This document shows, piece by piece, positions 12,530 to 19,184 of a stretch of 19,503 nt of DNA. Within the stretch, counting starts at the first letter, position 1; each line of letters starts with the position of its first letter. The translations under genes and the position numbers were made by a program. Origin of the DNA: 2-01-FULL-39-28 sp964436165 (GTDB taxonomy: Bacteria > Patescibacteriota > Minisyncoccia > 2-02-FULL-40-12 > GWA2-44-9); assembly GCA_964436165.1 (NCBI GenBank), contig CAYTBY010000022.1, forward strand, positions 1 through 19,503, read 5' to 3'. A model generated the notes under the pieces. That model was given only the letters and a program-made list of their open reading frames with translations, did not search any database and had not been told where the DNA came from.

Positions 12530-13324
12530 ATGAAATGGCCTAATTCACTCACAATTATCAGGCATGGGGAGTCAGCTTATAATCTATTGAAAGTCAAAAA
12601 GAAGGAGAACAAAGAATATGAAAAATTCACGGTTTTGTTTACCAAAGAATTCGAAAAAGCAAAAAGCACGGATTGGCCTAGCAAAAAGTTGAAAGAATTG
12701 GCTAATAAAATCTGGAAGAATAACGAACTTTTGTACAGCGACTATAAAACACCCCTTACCGACAATGGTTTGGAGCAAGCGCGAAAAGCCGGCGCCAACT
12801 TAAAAAAAATGATCCCAAAACCGGACGTCATTTATTTTTCTCCCCATTTGAGAGCCAGAGAAACTCTCAAGGGATTGATTCAGAGCTGGCCGGAACTGGC
12901 TAATGTCAAAAGAATTTCGGAAGAAAGAATAAGAGAACAAGAGCATGGTTTACAGCTCCTTTTTAACGATTGGCGGGTTTTTTGCACTTTAAACCCTCTT
13001 CAGGCGCTTTTATTCAAAAAAGAAGGGGACTACTTTTATCGCCACCCAAACGGAGAAAATAAAGCCGATGTCAGGGATAGGATCAGAAGTTTTGTCAGCA
13101 CGTTGATTCGTGAAAATGCGGGAGAGAATGTACTGGTAATTTCTCACCATTTGGTTCTTCTGGCCATCAGATCAAATTTAGAAAGATGGCTTCCCGAAGA
13201 ATTTATGAGAGTCGACAAAGAAGAAAAACCGGTTAACTGCGGGGTAACTATTTATCAAACTGACCCTAAACAGGGCCGAAGTGGCAAGTTAATATTAAAA
13301 ATATATAACAAACAGCCTTATTAA
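12530..13324 (+). CDS. Histidine phosphatase (phosphoglycerate mutase family)
   Basis: A 264-aa protein with the catalytic RHG motif in TIIRHGESAYN (His12 as phosphoacceptor), the mid motif FSPHLRARETLKG and the second catalytic His in VISHHLVLLAIR. An insertion of about 50 charged residues (about 20-75) separates the RHG motif from the LTDNGLEQARKAG helix. The family covers phosphoglycerate mutases and many small-molecule phosphatases; the substrate here is not deducible. ATG 12530 lies 5 bases after a -10-like TATGCT (12519-12524) and has no Shine-Dalgarno, so the message is probably leaderless. The frame extends to 12497, but that would put the start upstream of the promoter. The tRNA-binding gene follows 1 base after its stop. 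Confidence 0.85.
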   Translation: MKWPNSLTIIRHGESAYNLLKVKKKENKEYEKFTVLFTKEFEKAKSTDWPSKKLKELANKIWKNNELLYSDYKTPLTDNGLEQARKAGANLKKMIPKPDVIYFSPHLRARETLKGLIQSWPELANVKRISEERIREQEHGLQLLFNDWRVFCTLNPLQALLFKKEGDYFYRHPNGENKADVRDRIRSFVSTLIRENAGENVLVISHHLVLLAIRSNLERWLPEEFMRVDKEEKPVNCGVTIYQTDPKQGRSGKLILKIYNKQPY

Positions 13325-13325
13325 A

Positions 13326-13706
13326 GTGATAACTTACGATGATTTTAAAAAAATAGACTTGCGGGTGGCGAAGATATTGAAGGCAGAAAGAGTTGAAGGA
13401 TCGGAAAAGCTGGTTAAGTTACAAATTGATGTGGGCGACCCTTCGACTGGCTCAGGGCAAGGTTTGGGCGAAAGACAGCTTATTGCCGGTATCGGGACGG
13501 TTTATGAGCCGGAGATTTTAGTTGGGAAACAGATCGTAATTGTGGCTAATCTCGAGCCGCGCAAGCTGATGGGCTATGAAAGTAATGGCATGCTTCTTGC
13601 GGCAGATGACGAGATGGGCCCTCCTTCGCATAAAGCTTCGGAAGGGCACAGGCCGGTGTTGCTTTGTCCCGAATCGGAAGTGAAACCAGGGACGGGAATA
13701 AAATAA
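13326..13706 (+). CDS. Standalone tRNA-binding (EMAP/MetG C-terminal type) protein
   Basis: A 126-aa OB-fold protein of the Trbp111/CsaA/MetG-beta group, which binds tRNA outside the active site of synthetases. Family signatures are YDDFKKIDLRVAKILKAERV, RQLIAGIGTVYEPE, VGKQIVIVANLEPRKLMG and SNGMLLAADD. It starts with GTG 13326, 1 base after the preceding stop codon, so it is translationally coupled to the phosphatase. Two short repeats interrupt it in frame: DPSTGSGQGL (13438-13462) replaces a tight turn, and PPSHKASEGH (13623-13645) sits before VLLCPESEV. Without them the length would match the usual 105-110 residues. It could be the beta subunit of methionyl-tRNA synthetase. Confidence 0.9.
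   Translation: MITYDDFKKIDLRVAKILKAERVEGSEKLVKLQIDVGDPSTGSGQGLGERQLIAGIGTVYEPEILVGKQIVIVANLEPRKLMGYESNGMLLAADDEMGPPSHKASEGHRPVLLCPESEVKPGTGIK
13438..13462 (+). repeat. Dispersed in-frame repeat, copy 1
   Basis: CCCTTCGACTGGCTCAGGG followed by CAAGG, in frame within the tRNA-binding gene (PSTGSGQG). Near-identical to 16147-16171, with a degenerate relative at 17411-17434. Confidence 0.8.
13623..13645 (+). repeat. Palindromic in-frame repeat
   Basis: CCTTC (13623-13627) and GAAGG (13641-13645) flank GCATAAAGCTTCG, inserted in frame in the tRNA-binding gene and encoding PSHKASEGH. It is a second repeat type in the same gene. Confidence 0.55.
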
Positions 13707-13707
13707 A

Positions 13708-13823
13708 ATGTCTGATTTTAAACAAAAGGTATACAAAATAGTCAGTGAAGTTCCTAATGGAACAGTTTTGACTTACAAGGATGTGGCGAAGATGGCCGGA
13801 AAGCCGAGGGCATATCGGGCGGT
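13708..13823 (+). CDS. MGMT/ATL-family DNA-binding domain protein (truncated by gap)
   Basis: The first 38 residues, FKQKVYKIVSEVPNGTVLTY then KDVAKMAGKPRAYRAV, match the winged-helix DNA-binding part of O6-alkylguanine-DNA alkyltransferase C-terminal domains and alkyltransferase-like (ATL) proteins. The catalytic Pro-Cys-His-Arg block, which would separate a true alkyltransferase from an ATL with Trp, falls in the unsequenced gap. ATG 13708 begins 1 base after the preceding stop codon, so it is the next gene of that operon. The end is unknown: the frame runs open into the Ns. Confidence 0.8.
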
Positions 13824-13923
13824 NNNNNNNNNNNNNNNNNNNNNNNNNNNNNNNNNNNNNNNNNNNNNNNNNNNNNNNNNNNNNNNNNNNNNNNNNNNNN
13901 NNNNNNNNNNNNNNNNNNNNNNN
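13824..13923. other. Assembly gap (100 N)
   Basis: Exactly 100 N, the usual placeholder for a scaffold join of unknown length. The sequences on the two sides belong to different protein families, so at least one gene end and one gene start are missing. Confidence 0.97.
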
Positions 13924-14181
13924 CTGGAAGGGCCGTCTTTTTACGAAAAAGAAGATGGATATTTTACGTCCATTAACGAAGGAACTCGGGTTCAAAAAAT
14001 AATTATCGAAAACGGAATTGCTAATGTTGATTTTAATATTAAACTCAACGAAGGGGTAGGTGGTTCATGCAAGGTTCAGGCCATCCGTTCACAAGTAACC
14101 GAAACCTTGAAACAGTTTCCGGAAATCAAAGAAGTGGTAATATCGGTTAATGGAGAATCAGAAACAATCCTTCAACCATAA
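13924..14181 (+). CDS. GerMN-domain protein, C-terminal part
   Basis: The 85 residues after the gap read LEGPSFYEKEDGYFTSINEG, later GVGGSCKVQAIRSQVTETL and PEIKEVVISVNG. This is the GerMN (sporulation/germination protein GerM) domain, an extracytoplasmic module that in such genomes usually follows an N-terminal anchor; the anchor would lie in or before the gap. It is in frame with the alkyltransferase fragment only because the placeholder is 100 bases. The stop is TAA 14179-14181. It probably acts at the cell envelope. Confidence 0.8.
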   Translation: MEGPSFYEKEDGYFTSINEGTRVQKIIIENGIANVDFNIKLNEGVGGSCKVQAIRSQVTETLKQFPEIKEVVISVNGESETILQP

Positions 14182-14194
14182 ATTAATTTTTCAT

Positions 14195-14281
14195 TTATCA
14201 TTTTCCAATTTCCATTGAATTACCATTGTTACAATGATTCAGTGAATAAATTATTGGTAAATGGTAATTGTTAAATGATAA
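14195..14281. repeat. Inverted filler repeat before murG
   Basis: TTATCATTT (14195-14203) pairs with AAATGATAA (14273-14281), and AATTACCATT (14218-14227) with AATGGTAATT (14260-14269). AT-rich and low complexity, it fills the space before murG and supplies spurious upstream codons. Confidence 0.6.
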
Positions 14282-14285
14282 TTTC

Positions 14286-15410
14286 TTGAAAGAACTTCGT
14301 ATCTTATTAGTTGGTGGTGGTTCAGGCGGACATGTTTATCCGCTTATTGCTGTGGCCGAATCGTTGAAACAAAAAGCGGTTCAAGCCGGAATCGATTTAA
14401 AGTTAATGATGCTGGGCGGAAGTTTTGTTGAAAGAGCGGCCAAAGAAAGCAATCTAGAGTTCCGGGTGATATCTACGAGCAAATTGAGAAGATACGGCAG
14501 TTTAGATAATTTTTTTGATTTCTGGCGTTTTTTAGCCGGTTTTATTGAGTCAATGTGGCATATTTTTTGGTTTATGCCTGATATCGTTTTTACTAAGGGA
14601 GGAGGCGGTTCGGTTGCTCCGGCGATTGTTGCTAAATTATTTTTTATTCCGGTATTCGTCCATGAATCAGATTCGGTTCCCGGTTTAGCCAACACTATTA
14701 TCGGTAAAATAGCCGATAAAATATTTATTTCTTTCAAAACGGCGGAAAAATATTTTGAGGGCAAAAACGTTGTCTTTACAGGTAACCCAGTTCGTAAAAA
14801 CTTAATGCAGGGCAATAAAGAAAATGCCTGGAAATTTTTTGACCTGCATGAACCGAGGCCGACAATATTAGTTGTCGGCGGCAGTCAGGGGGCAAAGGTG
14901 ATTAACGAGGTGATTTTGAGCAGTCTAGTGGTCATGACTCAGAAATTCAATATTATTCATCAATGCGGAGAAAGCCAACTTGCCGCAGTAAAAGCCGGTC
15001 GGGATACGATATTAAAAGAGGGTACTCGCCAATACTCGGAGCCGGTTAGCCGGTATTATCGGCTTTATCCTTTTTTAAACGAAGGTCAGTTGTCAATGGC
15101 CTATGCCGTGGCGGATGTCGTTGTCTCTCGGGCTGGAGCCAGTAATTTATTTGAAATAGCTCAAATAGGGAAGCCGGCAATAATAGTGCCGATAGCCAAG
15201 TCACCGGCCAATCATCAATATCTTAATGCTTTTGAATTCAGTTTATCCGGCGGTTGTTTAATGGAAGAGAAGGATTTTAATCGGGAAAGCCTAATGAGGG
15301 AAATAGAACGGATATTGAATCCTGAAAATTATGCTAAAATAAGCGAAAAAATAAAGTTATTTGCTACGCCAAACGCGGCGGATAAAATAGCAGAAGAACT
15401 ATTAAAGTAG
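14286..15410 (+). CDS. murG: UDP-GlcNAc:lipid II precursor transferase MurG
   Basis: About 374 aa. It transfers GlcNAc from UDP-GlcNAc to lipid I, forming lipid II on the inner membrane face. The N-terminal Rossmann domain has the glycine loop LLVGGGSGGHVYPL; the acceptor side shows FTKGGGGSVAP and HESDSVPGLAN. The C-terminal domain has VVGGSQGAKVINE, HQCGE, the donor-site SRAGASNLFEIAQIGKPAI and ANHQYLNA. All family motifs are present and length is normal. The start is uncertain: there is no in-frame ATG. TTG 14286 gives KELRILLVGGG directly, while TTG 14268 would add six codons from the filler repeat. No Shine-Dalgarno is visible. Confidence 0.92.
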   Translation: MKELRILLVGGGSGGHVYPLIAVAESLKQKAVQAGIDLKLMMLGGSFVERAAKESNLEFRVISTSKLRRYGSLDNFFDFWRFLAGFIESMWHIFWFMPDIVFTKGGGGSVAPAIVAKLFFIPVFVHESDSVPGLANTIIGKIADKIFISFKTAEKYFEGKNVVFTGNPVRKNLMQGNKENAWKFFDLHEPRPTILVVGGSQGAKVINEVILSSLVVMTQKFNIIHQCGESQLAAVKAGRDTILKEGTRQYSEPVSRYYRLYPFLNEGQLSMAYAVADVVVSRAGASNLFEIAQIGKPAIIVPIAKSPANHQYLNAFEFSLSGGCLMEEKDFNRESLMREIERILNPENYAKISEKIKLFATPNAADKIAEELLK

Positions 15411-15421
15411 GAGATAGCAGG

Positions 15422-15475
15422 TAGGAATTAGCTCATAGTCTAAAACTAATTCCTAATTCCTAATCCCTAATTCCT
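15422..15475. repeat. TAATTCC-type filler repeat
   Basis: Tandem CTAATTC/CTAATCC units (15446-15475), with TAGGAATTAG (15422-15431) upstream as their inverted copy, so the tract can fold. It fills the murG-holB gap completely. Confidence 0.7.
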
Positions 15476-15476
15476 A

Positions 15477-16340
15477 GTGCTTGTTGGCCACAATAAAGAA
15501 AAAAGATACTTCCAAAATCTCATTAAAAATGACGCCCTTAGCCACGCCTATCTTTTTACCGGTCCGGAAATGATTGGAAAGAGAACATTTGCTTTTGAAT
15601 TAGCGAAAACAATTTTTGGCGATAATTTTCATGATAATCCCGATTTTAAGCTGATTGCTCCTAGGGTTGAAGATGGAGAATCTAAAATCTATATAGAAGA
15701 TATCCGCGATTTTAAAAAGACACTGTCGCTAAAGACGTATAGCGGTGGTAAGCGAGTAGTGATATTTGATGATGCTCACTGTCTTACGGCCGAAGCTTCA
15801 AATGCTGTTTTAAAAATCCTTGAAGAACCGCCGGTTGGCTCGATTATTATTATGATCAGTTCAATGCCCGGCCTGATATTGCCGACAATATCTTCAAGGT
15901 GTGAGGAGGTTCGATTCGGAGGAGCTAATGAAAAAGAGGTTAACGACTTTCTTCTTGGTAAAAAAGTAAACAAAGAGGACAAAGCATTTTTAGCTAAACT
16001 AGCCGGAGGCCGCATTGGTTTAATAGAACAGCTTGTTAGCGGGAATGGTATTGCTGAAGCCAAGCAAGCAGTTAATGATCTGCGGAAATTATTAAATTCT
16101 GGAATTTTTGAAAGAATGAGTTATGCAAAAAAAATTCATGAGAAAGCCCTTCGACCAAGCTCAGGGCAAGGTAGTTATCAGCCCCTAATTGATTATTGGC
16201 TCAATTGGGTTTCGGCTCACGTCAGAACTTCTCCGAAAAACGAAAAAATAGTCAAAGAACTTCTTGCTCTTCACCAAATCGTTTCCCAACCCCAATTCAA
16301 CCACCGTCTGGCTTTGGAAAATTTTCTTCTGAATTTATAG
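15477..16340 (+). CDS. holB: DNA polymerase III delta-prime-like clamp-loader subunit
   Basis: A 287-aa AAA+ protein of the HolB/DnaX type, part of the complex that loads the sliding clamp. HAYLFTGPEMIGKRTFA contains a Walker-A-like GxxxxGK (29-35). VVIFDDAHCLTAEASNAVLK is the Walker B region, followed by ILEEPP, ISSMPGLILPTISSRCEEV (sensor 1 and the SRC motif). The zinc-module cysteines of many delta-prime/tau proteins are missing (NPDFKLI instead), which is common in reduced genomes. The C-terminal third carries an in-frame repeat (LRPSSGQG, 16147-16171). The start is GTG 15477, immediately after filler repeat; no ATG fits the alignment. It could be annotated as a generic DNA polymerase III subunit. 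Confidence 0.88.
   Translation: MLVGHNKEKRYFQNLIKNDALSHAYLFTGPEMIGKRTFAFELAKTIFGDNFHDNPDFKLIAPRVEDGESKIYIEDIRDFKKTLSLKTYSGGKRVVIFDDAHCLTAEASNAVLKILEEPPVGSIIIMISSMPGLILPTISSRCEEVRFGGANEKEVNDFLLGKKVNKEDKAFLAKLAGGRIGLIEQLVSGNGIAEAKQAVNDLRKLLNSGIFERMSYAKKIHEKALRPSSGQGSYQPLIDYWLNWVSAHVRTSPKNEKIVKELLALHQIVSQPQFNHRLALENFLLNL
16147..16171 (+). repeat. Dispersed in-frame repeat, copy 2
   Basis: CCCTTCGACCAAGCTCAGGG followed by CAAGG, in frame within the clamp-loader gene in a C-terminal helical region. Closely matches 13438-13462. Confidence 0.8.
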
Positions 16341-16438
16341 CGTGAGCTCCAGCCCCACTAACTGATTTTATTTTTTTATATTATTTCGTATTGCTATTTT
16401 TATTATCGTAGTATATTCTATAATTCTACCAAAATTAA

Positions 16439-16472
16439 ATCACATAATAACACGATCGTATTCGTATGTGAT
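16439..16472. promoter_or_regulatory. Imperfect 34-bp palindrome upstream of the PaaX/Cas2-like gene
   Basis: Centre ACGATCGT at 16455/16456, outer arms ATCACATA and TATGTGAT. 14 of 17 positions are symmetric. Arms and core match the perfect palindrome at 17240-17279, so both are likely sites for one protein. A TATAAT lies at 16419-16424. The rest of 16341-16438 is AT-rich with nothing else supported. Confidence 0.75.
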
Positions 16473-16484
16473 CTGATTAAAGTA

Positions 16485-16645
16485 ATACCATCCCCAACCA
16501 ACCTTTTCTCATAGATTTCCTTAAATTAGAATTAGCTGAAATTAAACTTCTGAAAGCTATCAATAGATAACTTGAAGAAGTTTAATGATAGATAATTCTA
16601 AATTTTAGGAAATATTGTGAGGAAGGGGTTGGTTGGGGATGGTAT
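16485..16645. other. Long rod-like hairpin upstream of the PaaX/Cas2-like gene
   Basis: The outer stem is 19 bp and perfect: ATACCATCCCCAACCAACC (16485-16503) with 16627-16645. Nested inside are CTCA/TGAG, ATTTCCT/AGGAAAT, AAATTAGAATT with AATTCTAAATTT (one bulge) and ATTAAACTTCT/AGAAGTTTAAT. The architecture resembles the elements at 9575 and 18294, but the sequence is unrelated. Its right arm overlaps the likely -35 region of the following gene. Confidence 0.85.
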
Positions 16646-16668
16646 AAGGCAAGTTATATAAATAAAGC

Positions 16669-17238
16669 ATGAAATCAAATTTTAAAAAATTGTCACTATC
16701 AATGGCAAAAATTATATTTGTGATTCTTAAAGAAGTAGGCGAAATAACCATTGAATCCTTTTTTCACAATAGTCATGCCAGTCGGTTTGGGTTTGGACAT
16801 GGACCTAGATATCATAGAAACTACCATAGCACAATGAGTCGTTTAGTTAAAAAAGGCTTTCTGGCTAAAAAAGATAGAATATATCGATTAACCGAAGATG
16901 GGGAAAAAGAAGCTTTCTTTTCCATACTGGAATTATATAAGCTCGATGGTTCTATAAAACAAAAAGTAAAACCGGAAAAATGGGATGGAAAATGGAGAAT
17001 AGTATTCTTTGATGTCCCAGAGAAAAAAAGAAGATATAGGGACGAATTAAGATCAATGTTAAAAATAGCAGGGTTTAAAGAATTTCAAAAAAGTATTTGG
17101 ATTTACCCATATTCAGTGCCTAAATTCTTAAAAGATATTTTATTTGAGGAGGGGATAAAACAGTATGCTCGGTTTATAACTACCCACGATATTGAATATG
17201 ACAAAGACTTGAGAAAAAAGTTTAATATCAGGGTTTAA
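16669..17238 (+). CDS. PaaX-like / solitary Cas2-fold transcription regulator
   Basis: A 189-aa protein. A winged-helix N-terminal part (about 10-85) ends in MSRLVKKGFLAKKDRIYRLT, followed by a Cas2-like ferredoxin domain (about 104-186): KWDGKWRIVFFDVPEKKRRY with Asp115 at the position of the Cas2 acidic residue, GFKEFQKSIWIYPYSV, and YARFITTHDIEYDKDLRKKF. This is the layout of PaaX-family repressors, often misnamed Cas2 in candidate-phyla genomes. No CRISPR array or other cas gene is present. ATG 16669 lies 6 bases after TATAAA (16657-16662), so the message is probably leaderless. Related palindromes upstream (16439) and immediately downstream (17240) suggest it binds them and controls itself and dus. 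The effector is unknown. Confidence 0.8.
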   Translation: MKSNFKKLSLSMAKIIFVILKEVGEITIESFFHNSHASRFGFGHGPRYHRNYHSTMSRLVKKGFLAKKDRIYRLTEDGEKEAFFSILELYKLDGSIKQKVKPEKWDGKWRIVFFDVPEKKRRYRDELRSMLKIAGFKEFQKSIWIYPYSVPKFLKDILFEEGIKQYARFITTHDIEYDKDLRKKFNIRV

Positions 17239-17239
17239 A

Positions 17240-17279
17240 CTAGTCACATATTAACACGATCGTGTTAATATGTGACTAG
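17240..17279. promoter_or_regulatory. Perfect 40-bp palindrome (candidate operator)
   Basis: CTAGTCACATATTAACACGA (17240-17259) is followed by its exact reverse complement (17260-17279). It begins 1 base after the PaaX/Cas2-like stop codon. Its right edge covers TGTGAC (17271-17276), which stands 17 bases before a -10-like TATTAA (17294-17299) for dus, so occupancy would block dus transcription. As RNA it would be a hairpin but has no T run. Confidence 0.85.
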
Positions 17280-17304
17280 AATATTATTCAATATATTAAT
17301 AGAT

Positions 17305-18282
17305 ATGAATTATGGTTTTTGGGAGAAACTAAACAAACCTTTTACAATTTTGGCCCCGATGGCAAATGTGACGGATTGGGCGTTCAGGCAGGTGATTATT
17401 GAATGTGGCACTTCGACAGGGCTCAGTGTAAACCGGCCCGATATATTTTTTACAGAATTTATTTCTGCTGACGGTATAAATGCGATCGGGCCGGGGAAGT
17501 TTAAGGGCGAGTTATATTTTGAAGAAAATGAACGGCCGATTGTGGCCCAGTTTTTTAGTGCAAGTCCTGAGAATATGTACAAAGCCGCTCAGTTGGCCCA
17601 AAAACTCGGATTTGACGGGGTAGATATAAATATGGGCTGTCCCGACAAGTCGGTCGAAAAACAGGGAGCCGGAGCGGCGCTTATGAAAAATCCTGAACTA
17701 GCGGTGAAAATTATCAAAGAAACCATTCGTGGAGCCAACTCTATACAAGGACGGTCCTTACCGGTATCGGTTAAAACCCGTCTGGGTTTTAACAAAATTG
17801 ACCACGACTGGTTCAAACATCTTCTCGAGACTGATATCGCCGCTCTTGCTATTCACGGCCGGACAAGAAAAGAAATGTCCAAAGTGCCTGCTCGTTGGGA
17901 TGAATTGGGGAAAGTTGTGAATATAGCTAAGGACAGCGGTAAACTGATAATCGGCAATGGTGATGTGAAAAACATGGAAGATGTCAGACGGAAAGCCAAA
18001 GAGTATAACCTCGATGGAATTATGGTCGGCAGAGGAATATTTGATAATCCCTGGTTCTTTGCAGGCCGAGAAGGGGGTGATTCTAAAGAGAGAATAAATC
18101 TACTTCTCAAACATCTCGATAACTTTGAAAAGTTATGGCCACATGGAAAAAACTTCGACGTCATGAAGCGCTTCTTTAAGATTTACATTAACGGCTGGCC
18201 AGGAGCCAAGGATTTAAGAGCTCAACTAATGATAACAAAAAACAAAGAGCAAGTTTTAGCTTTGTTAAAAAATTATAAATAA
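17305..18282 (+). CDS. dus: tRNA-dihydrouridine synthase
   Basis: A 325-aa FMN-dependent enzyme reducing uridine to dihydrouridine in tRNA. The TIM-barrel motifs appear in order: TILAPMANVTDWAFRQ, IVAQFFSASPENMYKAA, VDINMGCPDKSVEKQGAGAA (with the catalytic Cys), SVKTRLGF, AIHGRTRKEMSK, IIGNGDV and GIMVGRGIFDNPW. The helical tRNA-binding tail is present. Length is normal. An in-frame repeat relative (TSTGLSVNRPD, 17411-17434) lengthens the segment before FFTEFISADG. ATG 17305 is chosen because the longer frame starts inside the 40-bp palindrome; TATTAA ends 5 bases before it, so the message is probably leaderless. The subtype (DusA/B/C) is not resolved. Confidence 0.93.
   Translation: MNYGFWEKLNKPFTILAPMANVTDWAFRQVIIECGTSTGLSVNRPDIFFTEFISADGINAIGPGKFKGELYFEENERPIVAQFFSASPENMYKAAQLAQKLGFDGVDINMGCPDKSVEKQGAGAALMKNPELAVKIIKETIRGANSIQGRSLPVSVKTRLGFNKIDHDWFKHLLETDIAALAIHGRTRKEMSKVPARWDELGKVVNIAKDSGKLIIGNGDVKNMEDVRRKAKEYNLDGIMVGRGIFDNPWFFAGREGGDSKERINLLLKHLDNFEKLWPHGKNFDVMKRFFKIYINGWPGAKDLRAQLMITKNKEQVLALLKNYK
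17411..17434 (+). repeat. Dispersed in-frame repeat, degenerate copy 3
   Basis: CTTCGACAGGGCTCAGTGT followed by AAACC, in frame in dus. It shares CTTCGAC and GCTCAG with copies at 13438 and 16147 but has diverged at its right end. Confidence 0.6.
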
Positions 18283-18293
18283 TCGCTTTCGCC

Positions 18294-18474
18294 ATTAATA
18301 TTTCTCGACCGCCTTTTTGTCTTCGTAGCAAATTGCATAAATTAATCTCAATTTGGCTTATATATTTCAGGCCCTGTTTCCCGAAGTCTCAACACCCGAA
18401 ATATATATAGCCAAATTATCAATCAATTTAAGCAATTTACTGCTCGAAAAAAGAAAGGTCTGCGAAATATTAAT
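18294..18474. repeat. Dispersed structured element, copy B (181 bp)
   Basis: The outer stem is ATTAATATTTC (18294-18304) with GAAATATTAAT (18464-18474), unrelated to the outer stem of copy A. The inner core is close to identical: TCTCGACC, CCTTTTT, TCTTCGTAG, AATTTGGCT, AGGCCCTGTT, AACACCCG, AGCCAAATT, CTCGAAAAAAGAAAGGTCTG. The third stem (18350-18368 with 18398-18417) differs from copy A by two compensatory pairs. The extra GC-rich hairpin of copy A is absent. The rest of 18283-18590 holds the minus-strand terminator. Confidence 0.85.
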
Positions 18475-18497
18475 AACTACGCGATTATCTTTTAAAT

Positions 18498-18527
18498 AAA
18501 AAAGACGGGCAGAGTTATCAACCCGTC
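18498..18527 (-). terminator. Intrinsic terminator of the 197-aa gene
   Basis: On the minus strand GACGGG (18527-18522) pairs with CCCGTC (18509-18504) with a 12-base loop, followed by six T. Confidence 0.8.
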
Positions 18528-18590
18528 AGAACTTACACTATGGCTTCATAGGAGTAGATTTGATATTTATTGCATTGCGTTGATTATGAA

Positions 18591-19184
18591 TTAGATTAGT
18601 GACGTAGAGTTCTTTAGTTCGGGCAGTTGCTTATCTGAAAAACGATCTTTGAGTCGGCACTGAGAACCAAGCCATTTTCCATATTCTATCCATCCCCAAA
18701 AATTAGGATCGACAAAGGGAGCTCTGGCCTTCGGGATCCACACAAATGTCTTTTGCGAAACTTCAGGATAAAAAATTTCTGACCTTTGAAGTCCTAGTTC
18801 CTGGATCATCCATACAATACAATAGATTGCTTTGTGGCAAAATGATTTTTCGCGTCGAGATAGTTCAAATTCAAAAGAAAAACCATATCCTCCACCAAGC
18901 ATAGGCCCAGTAATTACATGATTTTCATAAAGTTTATGGTAAAGAACACGGATAGCTGCCTCAAGCGGACAATTACCCCTGTAGTCACTACCGTAGTAAC
19001 GATCAAGTTCTACATCTATCCTTCCTTCGGTACTATTCTGTGATGACAATACAGAAACTTCTTTGAGACAAACCGGAAGTGGCTCTTTTGATCCAAGTGG
19101 TAATGGAAGATCTGTGGGCAAACCCTTCTTTGAGCCATATTGGTTAAAATTCCATTTGATCTGAGTTTCAATGCGACGTTTCAT
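18591..19184 (-). CDS. Hypothetical protein, 197 aa
   Basis: I do not recognise this protein. It is soluble. Notable segments are IDVELDRYYGSDYRGNCPLE, AAIRVLYHKLYENHV, GPMLGGGYGFSFEFEL, and a Trp/Pro-rich C-terminal half with WIPKARAPFVDPNFWGWIEY. Histidine and cysteine are scattered without an obvious metal site. The gene has a complete set of signals: consensus promoter (19277-19305), a folded 86-base leader, AAGGAGGCC ending 3 bases before ATG 19184, and an intrinsic terminator (18498-18527). The AAGGAGGCCA-x-ATG context is nearly the same as that of the zinc-protein gene at 4852, unlike the leaderless housekeeping genes. Confidence 0.75.
   Translation of the reverse strand: MKRRIETQIKWNFNQYGSKKGLPTDLPLPLGSKEPLPVCLKEVSVLSSQNSTEGRIDVELDRYYGSDYRGNCPLEAAIRVLYHKLYENHVITGPMLGGGYGFSFEFELSRREKSFCHKAIYCIVWMIQELGLQRSEIFYPEVSQKTFVWIPKARAPFVDPNFWGWIEYGKWLGSQCRLKDRFSDKQLPELKNSTSLI

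Noticed and set aside
16669..17238. CRISPR-Cas system based on the Cas2-like domain
   Set aside because: No repeat-spacer array and no cas1 or effector gene in the window. The winged-helix N-terminus makes this a PaaX-type regulator.
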